Shown: in pieces, positions 25,629 to 34,782 of the stretch | Position numbering within the stretch: the stretch's first letter is position 1 | How the letters are laid out: every line of letters starts with the position of its first letter | From: Bacteroides stercorirosoris | GTDB taxonomy: Bacteria > Bacteroidota > Bacteroidia > Bacteroidales > Bacteroidaceae | Assembly (NCBI RefSeq): GCF_900142015.1 | Contig: NZ_FQZN01000026.1 | Coordinates: 1 to 64,000 of the forward strand | DNA length: 64,000 nucleotides | Reading direction: 5' to 3' | Notes under the pieces: generated by a model | What the model was told of the DNA's origin: nothing | The model's database searches: none | Seen by the model: the letters and a program-made list of their open reading frames with translations, nothing else | Made by a program: the position numbers and the translations under genes

Positions 25629-26867
25629 TCACAACTTCGTAACCTTCCCCATAAAGAGAATCGCCCCTGTGCTCTTCTCCTTTATCATGAAAGCAAAAGG
25701 AGAGTCTACATAGAAAGGTATGGTGACGGGGAGTCCAGCAGAATCAAGCATTCCTCCTACGGTAACCGCTGCGGCTTCAGTACCTTCTTCATCTACATTT
25801 ATATAAGTGAACTGCTGCAAAATTCCAACGTACAATTCAGCCGCAGACATTTTGGAGAAATCAGCCTTATTACCGTCAAAGGCATCCTTCATCCCCATAG
25901 CAATCATATCATCTATAAGCGTCTTATCATACTCCACTTTGAAACGGGGAAGTTTAACCTGCAACTGTTTGCCAGCCATGTTACTGTTCCATTCTTTCCA
26001 GTTCTCAGAAGTCAGTTCAGACAAACTCTCATCCAACGTTTTACCTCCTGACGGCAATAATATCACCATGCTGAAAGCCTCATTCCCATAAGGTAATTCT
26101 GCGATGGAGAATGTCGAATTCTTAGTATAGTTAAACATTTCAGTCTGATTCATCATGTTCACTTTCTGCTGCGTACCGTCAGAATTGGTAAAGTTCTCCT
26201 GCCGGGTAGCCGACTTCTCAAACTGGCTTGCCCAGATACCTTTGAAGTAGAGTGCATTGAGCAAATACATACGCGCATTCGCAGGTATTACTTTAATTAC
26301 TTCCTTTATACAATCATTCGTCTGCTCGGCACACCACCGGTTTATCACATCTTTCGCCGTGGGAGATGTAAAGTCAAGTTCCTGTACTTGCGCATCATAC
26401 ATCTGCTTATTCACGTTGACAAAAGAATCGTAAACCTTAAAACCTTGCTTTACCCAAATGGAGTTGGCTATTCCCAATTGGGTAGTGTTGTCCAAATCCA
26501 GCAAAGCAGTGGTCAGTTTCTGATTATAATTATTCAGATCATCAAGAGAGAAAGAGGAAGCGGGAAATCCCAGCACGTCCTGCATTTCAGTAAGCGTATT
26601 GCCCGAAGCACCGTTACTAATCATGGACAAACAGAGCGAAGCGCTTAACGGAGAGACAAAAACGTTCGGTTTCTCATCTTCCGTGTTGCATACCTGACTA
26701 AAGAAACGGAATGCAAAGTCGGTATTTGCATCCAGCAGACTTTGTTCCACACGGGTTAATGAGATGTCTTTACGTGGTTTAGGCTCTGGTTTGGAAGGAT
26801 TTTCATCATTCTGACAAGCTGCGAGGATACTGAGTAGGCTTAAAGCAGCGATGGTTTTCTTTAGCAT
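25629..26867 (-). CDS. Serpin-family protease inhibitor lipoprotein
   Basis: This 412-aa protein has a lipoprotein signal with Cys18 in SILAAC. The serpin fold is clear: FVSPLSASLCLSMISNGASG, LYFKGIWASQFEK, ELPYGNEAFSMVILLP and the C-terminal PFAFMIKEKSTGAILFMGKV. The hinge of the reactive-centre loop, NVDEEGTEAAAVTVG, has the small residues needed for loop insertion, so it should be an inhibitory serpin that traps serine or cysteine proteases irreversibly. Lipidation suggests it sits on the outer membrane; a defence against host or neighbouring proteases is inference. The exact scissile bond lies in GMLDSAGLPVTIPF and cannot be assigned by eye. Confidence 0.93.
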   Translation of the reverse strand: MLKKTIAALSLLSILAACQNDENPSKPEPKPRKDISLTRVEQSLLDANTDFAFRFFSQVCNTEDEKPNVFVSPLSASLCLSMISNGASGNTLTEMQDVLGFPASSFSLDDLNNYNQKLTTALLDLDNTTQLGIANSIWVKQGFKVYDSFVNVNKQMYDAQVQELDFTSPTAKDVINRWCAEQTNDCIKEVIKVIPANARMYLLNALYFKGIWASQFEKSATRQENFTNSDGTQQKVNMMNQTEMFNYTKNSTFSIAELPYGNEAFSMVILLPSGGKTLDESLSELTSENWKEWNSNMAGKQLQVKLPRFKVEYDKTLIDDMIAMGMKDAFDGNKADFSKMSAAELYVGILQQFTYINVDEEGTEAAAVTVGGMLDSAGLPVTIPFYVDSPFAFMIKEKSTGAILFMGKVTKL

Positions 26868-26965
26868 AAGCGATAGTATTAGTTTCTATTAAGTTATTCT
26901 GTTAGAATAAATGCATAAATTGATGAAATACTGCATCATATAATAAATAAAATATAAATCTTTCC

Positions 26966-26973
26966 TATCTTTG
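26966..26973 (+). promoter_or_regulatory. -7 box of the cobalamin riboswitch transcript
   Basis: TATCTTTG matches TAnnTTTG directly before the riboswitch, placing the start of transcription near 26980. Confidence 0.65.
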
Positions 26974-26977
26974 CCCC

Positions 26978-27190
26978 GGTTTTGTTGGAAGACACCTCCC
27001 GGTGTACTCCATGAAAAGGGAATTGGGTGTAACTCCCAAACAGTCCCGCTGCTGTGAACTCATATTAAAGAATTTGCCAATCACCTGTGCCACTGCCGGT
27101 ATTCGTACGGTGGGAAGGCGGCAAATCCGGAGTAAGTCAGAAGACCTGCAAGACCTGTCATTCCTTATGCCTTCGAGGAAAGGGCATGAG
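26978..27190 (+). ncRNA. Cobalamin riboswitch
   Basis: The AdoCbl-type aptamer is recognisable from its conserved parts in order: AAAAGGGAA, GGTGTAACTCCC, CAGTCCCGCTGCTGTGA, the GCCACTGCC and GGTGGGAAGGC pair, and the B12 box AGTCAGAAGACCTGC near 27135-27149. A following stem (ATGCC...GGGCAT, 27168-27187) sits 30 bp before the btuB start and is the likely switching hairpin. It should shut off btuB-btuG-btuF-btuC-btuD when cobalamin is plentiful. Confidence 0.93.
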
Positions 27191-27219
27191 ATGCATATAT
27201 TTTTATAGTTTTTCTGTTT

Positions 27220-29247
27220 ATGATAAAGGATAATCCATACCGGTGTGTCCGGCTACGGCTTTGTTTGTATTGTCTTGTATGCTGTTTTTGTGCCAACTTG
27301 CAGGCACAGCAGACGGGAGATTCCATCACGGGGAAGGTGCATGCCATTCCTGAGGTGGGGATAAAAGGCAGACGCGTACCACAAAGAATATCCGTAGCAT
27401 CGCCTATACAAGTCTTTGGAAAAAGTGAACTGGAGAATCTCGGCCTTCAAAATATGGCTGATGCAGTCCGCCGTTTTGCCGGAGCGAATGTCAGAGATTA
27501 CGGAGGAATTGGCGGTTTAAAGACTGTTTCGGTTCGAAGCCTGGGAGCTACCCACACAGCAGTGTCCTATGACGGGGTAGCGGTCAGCAATTGTCAGGCA
27601 GGACAAATAGATATCGGACGTTTCTCGCTGGATGATATCGACATGCTTTCTTTATCCATAGGACAAGATGAAGATCTTCTGCAGTCCGCACGCTTATTCG
27701 CCTCGGCAGGTGTACTCTCCATTTATGGCAAGAATCCACTGGAAGATACTGATAAGCCATACACTTTCAAAGGCCAGGTCAAAGGCGGTTCTTTCGGATT
27801 TATCAATCCTTCCGTCACTTGGGCGCAACGTATTGCTCCACGTACCACTTACAGCGTAAATGGGAATTACCAAAGGGCGAATGGGAACTATCCCTTTACA
27901 CTCGTCAACGGTAAATACATCACCGAAGAAAAACGACGGAACTCTGATATACAATCATGGCATGCGGAGGGCAATCTCTACCATACGATGAAGGATAGCA
28001 GCCAACTACAAGTCAAAGCATACTATTTTGATTCCGAGCGAGGCCTGCCCGGATCTATCATCCTATATAATAACAGTTCCAATGAACGGTTGTGGGACAA
28101 GAATTTCTTCGTACAAGCGCAATACCGCAAGGACTTCAGCCATGTATGGGCACTGCTGGCACAAGCCAAATATAACTATTCATGGAATAAATATGAAGAT
28201 ACGGATGTGAAATATCAGGATGGAAAGCAGACGGATATAAACAAACAGCAGGAATATTATCTCTCGGGCACCCTGCAATGGCAACCTGTCCGTTCTTTCA
28301 CTGCCTCATGGGCAAACGATTTAATCCTGAACACCCTTGACAGCAATATGCCCGACAGTCCGCTTCCGATTAGATACTCATGGCTTTCGGCACTGAATCT
28401 GAGCTATCAATGGCAAGGACTGACCGCTACCGGAACATTGGTACATACCCTCATCACCGAAGAAGTGGAGAAGGGGAACCGTCCCGACAACCGTCATCGC
28501 CTCTGTCCTACAATATCATTACTTTACCGTCCGTGGAAAGAACAGAGCCTCTTCCTGCGAATGATGTATAAAAGCACTTTCCGCGTTCCCACTTTCAACG
28601 ACCTTTACTATCAACGCATAGGAAACACTAACTTACGTCCCGAAAAGGCGCAGGAGTTCAACCTGGGAATCACCTGGAGCGGTTCGCCTTTTTCCTTTAC
28701 CGACTATGTGGCTCTGACCATAGACGGATATTACAATAAAGTGGATGACAAAATCGTAGCTTTACCCACTACTTACGTGTGGAAAATGCTGAATTATGGT
28801 AAAGTAGACATCACAGGTGCAGACGTGACATTACGCACCGCCATCCCACTCAACCGCCGCATTTCATTAACCCTTACAGGTAGCTATACTTATCAGAAAG
28901 CAATAGATGTAACCTCGAAAGAAGACAAAAATTACAAGGACCAGATACCTTATACGCCCGTGCACAGCGGCAATGCCTCCCTGTCCGTTGAAACACCCTG
29001 GGTTAACTTAGCCTATACCGCCACCGGAGTGAGCGAGCGTTACTACTTGCCACAAAACATCAGAGAGAACCGCATTGACGGTTATGTGGAACATGCCCTT
29101 ACCGCCTCCCGCACTTTCAGCCTCGGTAGCTGTAAACTGCGCCTGCAAGCGGAACTCATCAACCTGACTGACGAACAATATGACATCATAAAATATTACC
29201 CTATGCCCGGACGCTCATTCAGGCTGACGGGCAGTATTAAATTCTAA
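27220..29247 (+). CDS. btuB: TonB-dependent cobalamin receptor
   Basis: This 675-aa outer-membrane receptor has a signal peptide to about residue 29 (NLQAQ). The plug domain (residues 45-155) has LENLGLQNMADAVRRFAGAN, GGLKTVSVRSLG and AVSYDGVAVSNCQAGQIDI, and the C-terminal barrel ends in aromatic RSFRLTGSIKF, proper for outer-membrane insertion. Assignment to cobalamin rests on the riboswitch just upstream and on the btuG, btuF, btuC and btuD genes downstream. It lacks the carboxypeptidase-like N-terminal domain of SusC proteins. It needs TonB/ExbB/ExbD for energy; candidates for these lie later in the window. Confidence 0.95.
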   Translation: MIKDNPYRCVRLRLCLYCLVCCFCANLQAQQTGDSITGKVHAIPEVGIKGRRVPQRISVASPIQVFGKSELENLGLQNMADAVRRFAGANVRDYGGIGGLKTVSVRSLGATHTAVSYDGVAVSNCQAGQIDIGRFSLDDIDMLSLSIGQDEDLLQSARLFASAGVLSIYGKNPLEDTDKPYTFKGQVKGGSFGFINPSVTWAQRIAPRTTYSVNGNYQRANGNYPFTLVNGKYITEEKRRNSDIQSWHAEGNLYHTMKDSSQLQVKAYYFDSERGLPGSIILYNNSSNERLWDKNFFVQAQYRKDFSHVWALLAQAKYNYSWNKYEDTDVKYQDGKQTDINKQQEYYLSGTLQWQPVRSFTASWANDLILNTLDSNMPDSPLPIRYSWLSALNLSYQWQGLTATGTLVHTLITEEVEKGNRPDNRHRLCPTISLLYRPWKEQSLFLRMMYKSTFRVPTFNDLYYQRIGNTNLRPEKAQEFNLGITWSGSPFSFTDYVALTIDGYYNKVDDKIVALPTTYVWKMLNYGKVDITGADVTLRTAIPLNRRISLTLTGSYTYQKAIDVTSKEDKNYKDQIPYTPVHSGNASLSVETPWVNLAYTATGVSERYYLPQNIRENRIDGYVEHALTASRTFSLGSCKLRLQAELINLTDEQYDIIKYYPMPGRSFRLTGSIKF

Positions 29248-29264
29248 CTAAAACCAAAAATAAA

Positions 29265-30374
29265 ATGAAAGTAAGAAGTTTATTATGGAGCGCACTCTGC
29301 ATGTTAGCGCTTTCAGTAACGTTCTCCTCTTGTAGTGATGACGACGACGACCCGTGGGACGATAACGGAAGTACCGTAGAATTGCCGCAACGGCGGGCAT
29401 TTATTCTGAATGAAGGAATGTCCAAAGCAAATAATGCCGGCATTGCCTTCTACGCTCCTAACAAGGATGCCAAAGATAGTCAGAACAATTTCATTTCAAA
29501 TATTTACCTCAAGCAGAACAATAAAAATTTAGGGGATACCGGGCAGGATATCATCGAGCATGAAGATAAAATTTATGTCATACTCTCAGGCTCTAAAGTA
29601 CTGCTCAGACTGAATGCTGCCGGCGTGGAAGAAGCCCGGCTTTCCTTCACGGAAGAAGACGGAGACCCGCGATATATGGAAGCGGAAGATAATAAAATCT
29701 ATGTAACGTTATATAGCGGAAAGGTAGCTCGTATAGATGCTAATACATTGAAAATAGAAGCATACGTGACAGTAGGCAAAAATCCGGAACAAATAGTAGA
29801 AGAAAATGGTAAACTTTATGTAGCTAATTCAGGTTGGGGAGAGGGAACCACCGTATCCGTCATCGATATAGCAACATTTACTAAGGACAAAGAAATAGAA
29901 GTAGCACTTAACCCCAATTTATTACTTGAGGCAAACGATGAAGTATACTTGATTTCCTGGGGAATTTCCTGGACAACACCAGCAGTTCCTTACGCTTTCC
30001 AACGCATCAAAAGCGACGGCACAGTCGAGAATATCAGTGTTGCCACACACTTTGCCGAGCATGATGACATCATTTATCTGGCAAATTCCACTGTAACAGA
30101 CTGGGAAACCTATGCAGGTACAAACAGCTTTTTCAGCTATAACACCAAGACTCACGCACTCAATAATGCTACATTTATGAAAGACATGCCTCAGGAGCTG
30201 GGTACTACAGCAATCCGAGGTATCAGCATTGATGATAAGACGGGCGATATTTATATCTATACTTACGGTACCGGAGTTACTAATGGCGATGTTTACCGTT
30301 TCAAGAATAACGGAACATTTATCGAAAAGTTTGACTGCGGTGGTATATTCCCCAGCAAAATAGTCTTCTTGTAA
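29265..30374 (+). CDS. btuG: Surface cobalamin-binding beta-propeller lipoprotein
   Basis: This 369-aa lipoprotein has Cys23 in TFSSCSDDDDD; the acidic residues right after the Cys match the Bacteroides surface-export signal. The rest is a YncE-like propeller (DIIEHEDKIYVILSGSKVLLRL, VARIDANTLKIEAYVTVGKNP and similar blades in part). BtuG of Bacteroides thetaiotaomicron is a surface propeller that binds B12 very tightly and caps BtuB; the gene position right after btuB and under the riboswitch supports the same job here. The stop codon overlaps the btuF start by one base (TAATG). Confidence 0.9.
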   Translation: MKVRSLLWSALCMLALSVTFSSCSDDDDDPWDDNGSTVELPQRRAFILNEGMSKANNAGIAFYAPNKDAKDSQNNFISNIYLKQNNKNLGDTGQDIIEHEDKIYVILSGSKVLLRLNAAGVEEARLSFTEEDGDPRYMEAEDNKIYVTLYSGKVARIDANTLKIEAYVTVGKNPEQIVEENGKLYVANSGWGEGTTVSVIDIATFTKDKEIEVALNPNLLLEANDEVYLISWGISWTTPAVPYAFQRIKSDGTVENISVATHFAEHDDIIYLANSTVTDWETYAGTNSFFSYNTKTHALNNATFMKDMPQELGTTAIRGISIDDKTGDIYIYTYGTGVTNGDVYRFKNNGTFIEKFDCGGIFPSKIVFL

Positions 30375-31510
30375 TGAAACAAATTTCTCTCTTTATAGCC
30401 CTTTGTACTGCCGTGTTACTTCTCTCCGCCTGCAGCGGAAGAAGTAACACTGCTTCTATCTCTGCTCAAGGCGACACCATCCCTCTGCGCTACTCCGAAA
30501 ATCTTTCTATCATAGACAACGGAGACTACACCCTTGCACAACTACGCAATCCCTGGGATACCGCCAAAGTTCTGCATACTTATATATTAGTAGACAAAAA
30601 CCAGCCCCTCCCCGACGGACTGCCCGCAGGAACCGTGGTGCGCACTCCGTTAAACAAAGCCATAATCTACTCCTCCGTGCATTGCAGCCTGTTGAAGAAT
30701 CTCAATGCATTGAGCAGTATAACCGGTGTCTGCGACCTGAAATACATTAAAATGCCGGAAATAGAAGAAGGCTGCCGCAACGGTTCGATTACAGATGTAG
30801 GTGATGGCATGAACCCCAATATCGAGAAAATCATAGACCTGCACCCGGATGCCATACTTCTCTCCCCTTTCGAGAACAGCGGCGGTTACGGAAGGGTAGA
30901 GAAACTGAATGTCCCCATCATAGAATGTGCCGATTACATGGAAACATCTGCATTGGGACGTGCCGAATGGATGCGTTTCTACGGCCTGTTATTCGGCAAG
31001 CAGCAGGAATCCGACAGTCTGTTCGCATCTGTGGAACGGAATTATAATGAACTAAAGGCTTTAGTAGCACCCATTTCATACGCCCCCTCGGTGATGTGTG
31101 ATTTAAAGACAAGCTCCACCTGGTATACTCCGGGCGGCAACAGCACCATCGCCAAGCTATATGCCGATGCGGGCGCCAATTACATTTTCCAAGAAGATAC
31201 ACATAGCGGCTCGCTTCCCTATCCCTTCGAGGTCATCTTTGAGAAAGGGCAGCAAGCGAACTGTTGGTTGATACGCTACAACCAACCCACAGACAAGACC
31301 TACAGCGAACTGGAAAAAGAGTTTGCACCTTACGCCGGTTTCCGTGCCTTCAAGGAACGGAATATCTACGGATGCAACACCAACCGGGTACCCTTCTACG
31401 AAGAAACGCCCTTCCAACCGGACTGGCTACTGAAAGATTTAATAAAAATCTTCCATCCTTCAATGCTGGAAGGATATGAGTTGAAATATTATAGTAAATT
31501 AGCGGACTAA
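30374..31510 (+). CDS. btuF: ABC transporter substrate-binding lipoprotein, cobalamin type
   Basis: This 378-aa protein has lipobox LLLSAC (Cys20). It is a class III (helical-backbone) periplasmic binding protein: ALSSITGVCDLKY, NIEKIIDLHPDAILLSPFEN, and PVIECADYMETSALGRAEWM are the conserved blocks of BtuF/FepB-like proteins. It hands cobalamin to BtuC/BtuD. Translational coupling to btuG and the riboswitch support the substrate. The family also carries haem and iron-siderophore binders, so specificity is from context. Confidence 0.92.
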   Translation: MKQISLFIALCTAVLLLSACSGRSNTASISAQGDTIPLRYSENLSIIDNGDYTLAQLRNPWDTAKVLHTYILVDKNQPLPDGLPAGTVVRTPLNKAIIYSSVHCSLLKNLNALSSITGVCDLKYIKMPEIEEGCRNGSITDVGDGMNPNIEKIIDLHPDAILLSPFENSGGYGRVEKLNVPIIECADYMETSALGRAEWMRFYGLLFGKQQESDSLFASVERNYNELKALVAPISYAPSVMCDLKTSSTWYTPGGNSTIAKLYADAGANYIFQEDTHSGSLPYPFEVIFEKGQQANCWLIRYNQPTDKTYSELEKEFAPYAGFRAFKERNIYGCNTNRVPFYEETPFQPDWLLKDLIKIFHPSMLEGYELKYYSKLAD

Positions 31511-31521
31511 AACTGAATGAT

Positions 31522-32553
31522 TTGAAAGGCAAAGGATATATATATGGCATAGTGCTGTCGGTTCTCATCCTCCTATTGATGACCGCCAATCTTTGGTTGG
31601 GTTCGATCAGCATTCCTGCCGGAGCGGTATGGGATATTCTGTCGGGCAATGAAGTAGAGAAAGCCAGTTGGAGTTTCATTATTTGGGAGTCGCGCCTGCC
31701 GCAAGCCGTCACAGCACTGCTATGTGGCGCGGCATTGGCGGCATCGGGACTGATGCTGCAAACCGCTTTCAATAATCCGCTGGCAGGTCCGTCCATTTTA
31801 GGAATCAACTCAGGAGCAAGCCTGGGCGTGGCACTCGTGATGCTGGCAGGCGGTGGAAGCATTGCGACAGGTATATTCACCCTGTCCGGTTTCTTCTCGG
31901 TGATACTGGGAGCTTTCATCGGGTCGATGGTGGTAATGGGACTTATCCTTTTCTTCTCCACACTGATTAAAAGCAACATCATGCTGCTGATTACGGGTAT
32001 CATGATCGGCTATATCACTTCTTCCGCCATTTCATTGCTCAACTTCTTCGCAACGGCCGAAGGGGTACATTCTTACATGATATGGGGCATGGGTAACTTC
32101 GGCGGTGTATCATTGCAGCAACTGCCTTATTTCTCCGTATTTTGCCTGGCAGGCCTGTTGCTCTCCATCCTGCTCATCAAGCCACTGAACGCCATGTTGC
32201 TGGGTACACGATATGCCGAAAACTTAGGCGTGAACATCCGCCGCACCCGTAATCTGTTGCTGATAGCCACCGGATTGCTGACCGCTGTCACCACCGCTTT
32301 CTGCGGACCGGTCGCTTTCATTGGTCTGGCCGTTCCGCACATCTCCCGCCTGATGCTGGGGACATCCAATCACAACTCTCTGCTCCCCATCACCTTGCTG
32401 ACAGGTGCAGCCATTGCCCTGCTCTGCAATCTTATCTGCATCCTGCCGGGCGAAGCGGGCATCATTCCGCTGAATGCGGTGACCCCGGTACTGAGTGCGC
32501 CCGTTATCATATATGTAATCGTAAATCAACGTAAAATACAATATTTTAACTGA
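31522..32553 (+). CDS. btuC: ABC transporter permease, FecCD/BtuC family
   Basis: This 343-aa inner-membrane protein has about ten spans. Family marks include WDILSGNE, ESRLPQAVTALLCGAALAAS, LAGPSILGINSGASLGVAL and the coupling segment GPVAFIGLAVPHISRLMLG. The start is a TTG at 31522; the nearest ATG (31517) is out of frame and stops after two codons. A weak start may keep the permease level below that of the binding protein. Its TGA overlaps the btuD ATG (TGATG). Confidence 0.93.
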   Translation: MKGKGYIYGIVLSVLILLLMTANLWLGSISIPAGAVWDILSGNEVEKASWSFIIWESRLPQAVTALLCGAALAASGLMLQTAFNNPLAGPSILGINSGASLGVALVMLAGGGSIATGIFTLSGFFSVILGAFIGSMVVMGLILFFSTLIKSNIMLLITGIMIGYITSSAISLLNFFATAEGVHSYMIWGMGNFGGVSLQQLPYFSVFCLAGLLLSILLIKPLNAMLLGTRYAENLGVNIRRTRNLLLIATGLLTAVTTAFCGPVAFIGLAVPHISRLMLGTSNHNSLLPITLLTGAAIALLCNLICILPGEAGIIPLNAVTPVLSAPVIIYVIVNQRKIQYFN

Positions 32554-33554
32554 TGGAGAAAGCTGTTATCACTGCGAATGATTTGTGCATCGGATACCGC
32601 TCGGGGAAGCAAGAGAAACGGGTGCATGAGCATCTTTCTTTCCGCCTCTTCCCCGGAGAACTGACCTGCCTGCTGGGGGCCAACGGAACAGGTAAGTCTA
32701 CCCTGCTTCGCACCCTATCCGCCTCGCAGCCGGCTTTATCAGGAGAATTGTTTATTCAAGATAAGCCTCTATCCGGTTACTCGGAGAAAGAACGTTCGCG
32801 CACCATCGGCGTCGTACTGACGGACAAGACACAGGCAGGCGGACTGACGGTATATGAGCTCGTAGCCCTGGGACGCCAACCTCACACGGGCTTTTTCGGC
32901 AGACTGAACAAGTCAGACCACGCCATCATTGAGGAAGCATTGGAAGCAGTGAGCATCAGCCATAAAGCCCAAAGCTATACCGCAGAATTATCGGATGGCG
33001 AACGGCAAAAAGTAATGATTGCCAAAGCATTGGTACAGGAATGTCCGCTTATCCTGCTGGATGAACCTACCGCTTTCCTGGATGTGGTGAGCCGCATCGA
33101 GATTATGACTTTACTTCACCGTCTGGCCGTAGAACAGAATAAAGCGATTTTACTTTCCACCCACGACATAGAACAGGCATTGGTGCTGGCGGACAAACTA
33201 TGGTTGCTTTCCAAAGAGAACGGACTGCAATGTGGAGTCACGGAAGATATGATTCTGAGTCACCGGATGGATAGTTTATTTTCCCGTACTGATATCCGGT
33301 TTGATTATGCACATGGCGTGTATTATCCGAAAGTGGACAGCCAACGCAATATCATTGTAGAAGCAAGCGATGAAGTATTATTGCACTGGACAACAAATGC
33401 ACTGAACCGTCACGGATATACTTGTTGTCCCGCTTCTACGGCAGGAGCAACCGATTTGCCACGCTTACAGGTGTTGTCCGCCGAAGATTTCAGACTGCAC
33501 AAGGAAAAGGAGTACACATTCCGTTCTTTCGAACAGTTACTTGCCAATGTCTGA
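32553..33554 (+). CDS. btuD: ABC transporter ATP-binding protein, cobalamin uptake
   Basis: This 333-aa ATPase has Walker A GANGTGKST, signature LSDGERQKVMIAKAL, Walker B LILLDEPTAFLD and the switch His in LSTHDIEQAL. About 90 residues follow the ATPase core (from RTDIRFDYAHGVYYPK), longer than E. coli BtuD (about 250 aa); the tail could be regulatory. It is translationally coupled to btuC and is the last gene of the riboswitch operon. Confidence 0.93.
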   Translation: MEKAVITANDLCIGYRSGKQEKRVHEHLSFRLFPGELTCLLGANGTGKSTLLRTLSASQPALSGELFIQDKPLSGYSEKERSRTIGVVLTDKTQAGGLTVYELVALGRQPHTGFFGRLNKSDHAIIEEALEAVSISHKAQSYTAELSDGERQKVMIAKALVQECPLILLDEPTAFLDVVSRIEIMTLLHRLAVEQNKAILLSTHDIEQALVLADKLWLLSKENGLQCGVTEDMILSHRMDSLFSRTDIRFDYAHGVYYPKVDSQRNIIVEASDEVLLHWTTNALNRHGYTCCPASTAGATDLPRLQVLSAEDFRLHKEKEYTFRSFEQLLANV

Positions 33555-33596
33555 ATAGGCTGTGGTATTCAAAATAATCCTCATACTAAAAGACGA

Positions 33597-33611
33597 CGGA
33601 TAATATATCCG
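33597..33611. terminator. Short palindrome between btuD and the HEPN gene
   Basis: CGGATAATATATCCG is a 6-bp stem with a short loop between two convergent genes. There is no strong T tract, so this is a weak call. Confidence 0.3.
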
Positions 33612-33623
33612 CCAGGATTCTAT

Positions 33624-34031
33624 TTATTGTTCTTTTAACAAGCCTCCGACGGCTTCAATAAAGGCGGTTGCTTTAGGCATCAACTCGTCTATTTCCTCTT
33701 CATTCGAATAGGCAAAATCATCATAATCGCTACTGTGCCGACGCTCGAAAAGCAGGGAGAAGCAACGCCCCAACTCGCGAGACAAACGACCGGTAGCTAC
33801 AAAATGCAATCCTATCATCTGTTTGACACCTGAATGGGTGCCGGGATTTACCTCGTGCTTGATAAGTAGCGCAACTGCTGCATAATAGCAGGCATAATAA
33901 AGGCGGTTAACTGCCGTATTATAATATCCCTGTTGTTTCAGATAGGGTATTTCCTTTAAGGTTTCTTCGGCGCGCTGAAATCGATAGTTTGCCAATGCCT
34001 CAATGTTTTCACGATTTAATTGCTCTTTCAT
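33624..34031 (-). CDS. HEPN-domain protein, toxin of an MNT/HEPN pair
   Basis: This 135-aa all-helical protein matches the HEPN family: NYRFQRAEETLKEIPYL, NRLYYACYYAAVALL and the RHSSDYDDF motif near residue 100. In studied MNT/HEPN systems the HEPN protein is an RNase toxin and the partner nucleotidyltransferase neutralises it by adding AMP to a Tyr near the active site; Tyr in RHSSDYDDF is the candidate here. The ATG at 34031 is chosen because it overlaps the upstream MNT stop by 4 bp; the longer frame to 34094 would run back inside the MNT gene. Confidence 0.85.
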   Translation of the reverse strand: MKEQLNRENIEALANYRFQRAEETLKEIPYLKQQGYYNTAVNRLYYACYYAAVALLIKHEVNPGTHSGVKQMIGLHFVATGRLSRELGRCFSLLFERRHSSDYDDFAYSNEEEIDELMPKATAFIEAVGGLLKEQ

Positions 34032-34348
34032 AACACAATTCCTTCTTTCATTACATTCATACAAAAGGGAGTTTGAAAAGGACGGTTCTCCCAAATCTTT
34101 TTTAATAGGACACGTGCGTTTATTTGCACTCCCGTCTCAATTTCAATGTCGTAGAGCGGGGTAATGATACGGTCTTCTTCTTTAACGGTCAATTTATTGC
34201 CGTCAACCAATACCAGCAAATCAATATCGCTGTCAGGACGAGCATCTCCACGCGCTTCACTGCCATACAAAATGGCTTGCGCTTCCGGTGCCACTTGAGC
34301 CAAAGCCTTGCGTATCTGTTCTACAATTTGTGGACGTTTCATATTCAT
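34028..34348 (-). CDS. Minimal nucleotidyltransferase (MNT), antitoxin of the HEPN pair
   Basis: This 106-aa protein contains the exact GSx10DxD motif as GSEARGDARPDSDID at about residues 29-43, with the third acidic residue probably in YDIEIETG. It is the first gene of the pair, and a 4-bp ATGA overlap couples its translation to the HEPN gene. It should adenylylate the HEPN toxin and so keep it inactive. Two possible starts, MNMK, lie two codons apart. Confidence 0.87.
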   Translation of the reverse strand: MNMKRPQIVEQIRKALAQVAPEAQAILYGSEARGDARPDSDIDLLVLVDGNKLTVKEEDRIITPLYDIEIETGVQINARVLLKKIWENRPFQTPFCMNVMKEGIVL

Positions 34349-34507
34349 TACCTTTTATTTGCGAACAAAGTTATATAAAAAAAAAGGAAAGGCAAGAGAT
34401 GCAACGACTTATTTCTGTATTGTTTAAGGATGGCAGACTGAAAAGGGATATCAAAAAGAAGCACGCAAATTATACTTGAAAAATCTGGTTGCTGTAATAC
34501 AATTAAC

Positions 34508-34515
34508 TACTTTTG
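34508..34515 (+). promoter_or_regulatory. -7 box of the RHH gene
   Basis: TACTTTTG matches TAnnTTTG 24 bp before the ATG at 34540. The -33 element is unclear. Confidence 0.5.
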
Positions 34516-34539
34516 CAACATAAAGTAATACGAAATAAT

Positions 34540-34782
34540 ATGGAAACAGTAATAAGAAAACAGGCTTCTTTCCGCCTGCGTGAAGACTTGTTACAGGTCT
34601 TACAGAGAGAAGCCCCAAAAGCCAATAGAAGTCTTAATAATTTCGTTGAAAGCACCTTGATGGATGCTATGTATTCAGAGCCTAATGAAGAAACGCTGGC
34701 AGCTATGAAAGAAGCTGAAAGCGGCATAGAGCTTGAAACGCTTGAGTTGGATAGCTTCAAAGATTATGTTAAGTCTTTATGA
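34540..34782 (+). CDS. Ribbon-helix-helix-like antitoxin without an intact toxin
   Basis: This is an 80-aa protein. ASFRLREDLLQVLQREA followed by RSLNNFVESTLMDAM fits a ribbon-helix-helix DNA-binding fold, and the acidic tail (EETLAAMKEAESGIELETL in part) is what usually wraps a RelE/YafQ-type toxin. The ATG at 34540 is chosen over 34513 because it follows the promoter box at normal distance. Its stop overlaps, by ATGA, the start of a 19-codon toxin remnant. It may remain as an orphan regulator. Confidence 0.7.
   Translation: METVIRKQASFRLREDLLQVLQREAPKANRSLNNFVESTLMDAMYSEPNEETLAAMKEAESGIELETLELDSFKDYVKSL

Noticed and set aside
34399..34479. Short frame MQRLISVLFKDGRLKRDIKK and a few more codons
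   Set aside because: It has 26 codons, no promoter box at a proper distance and no known relative. Too little support for a gene.
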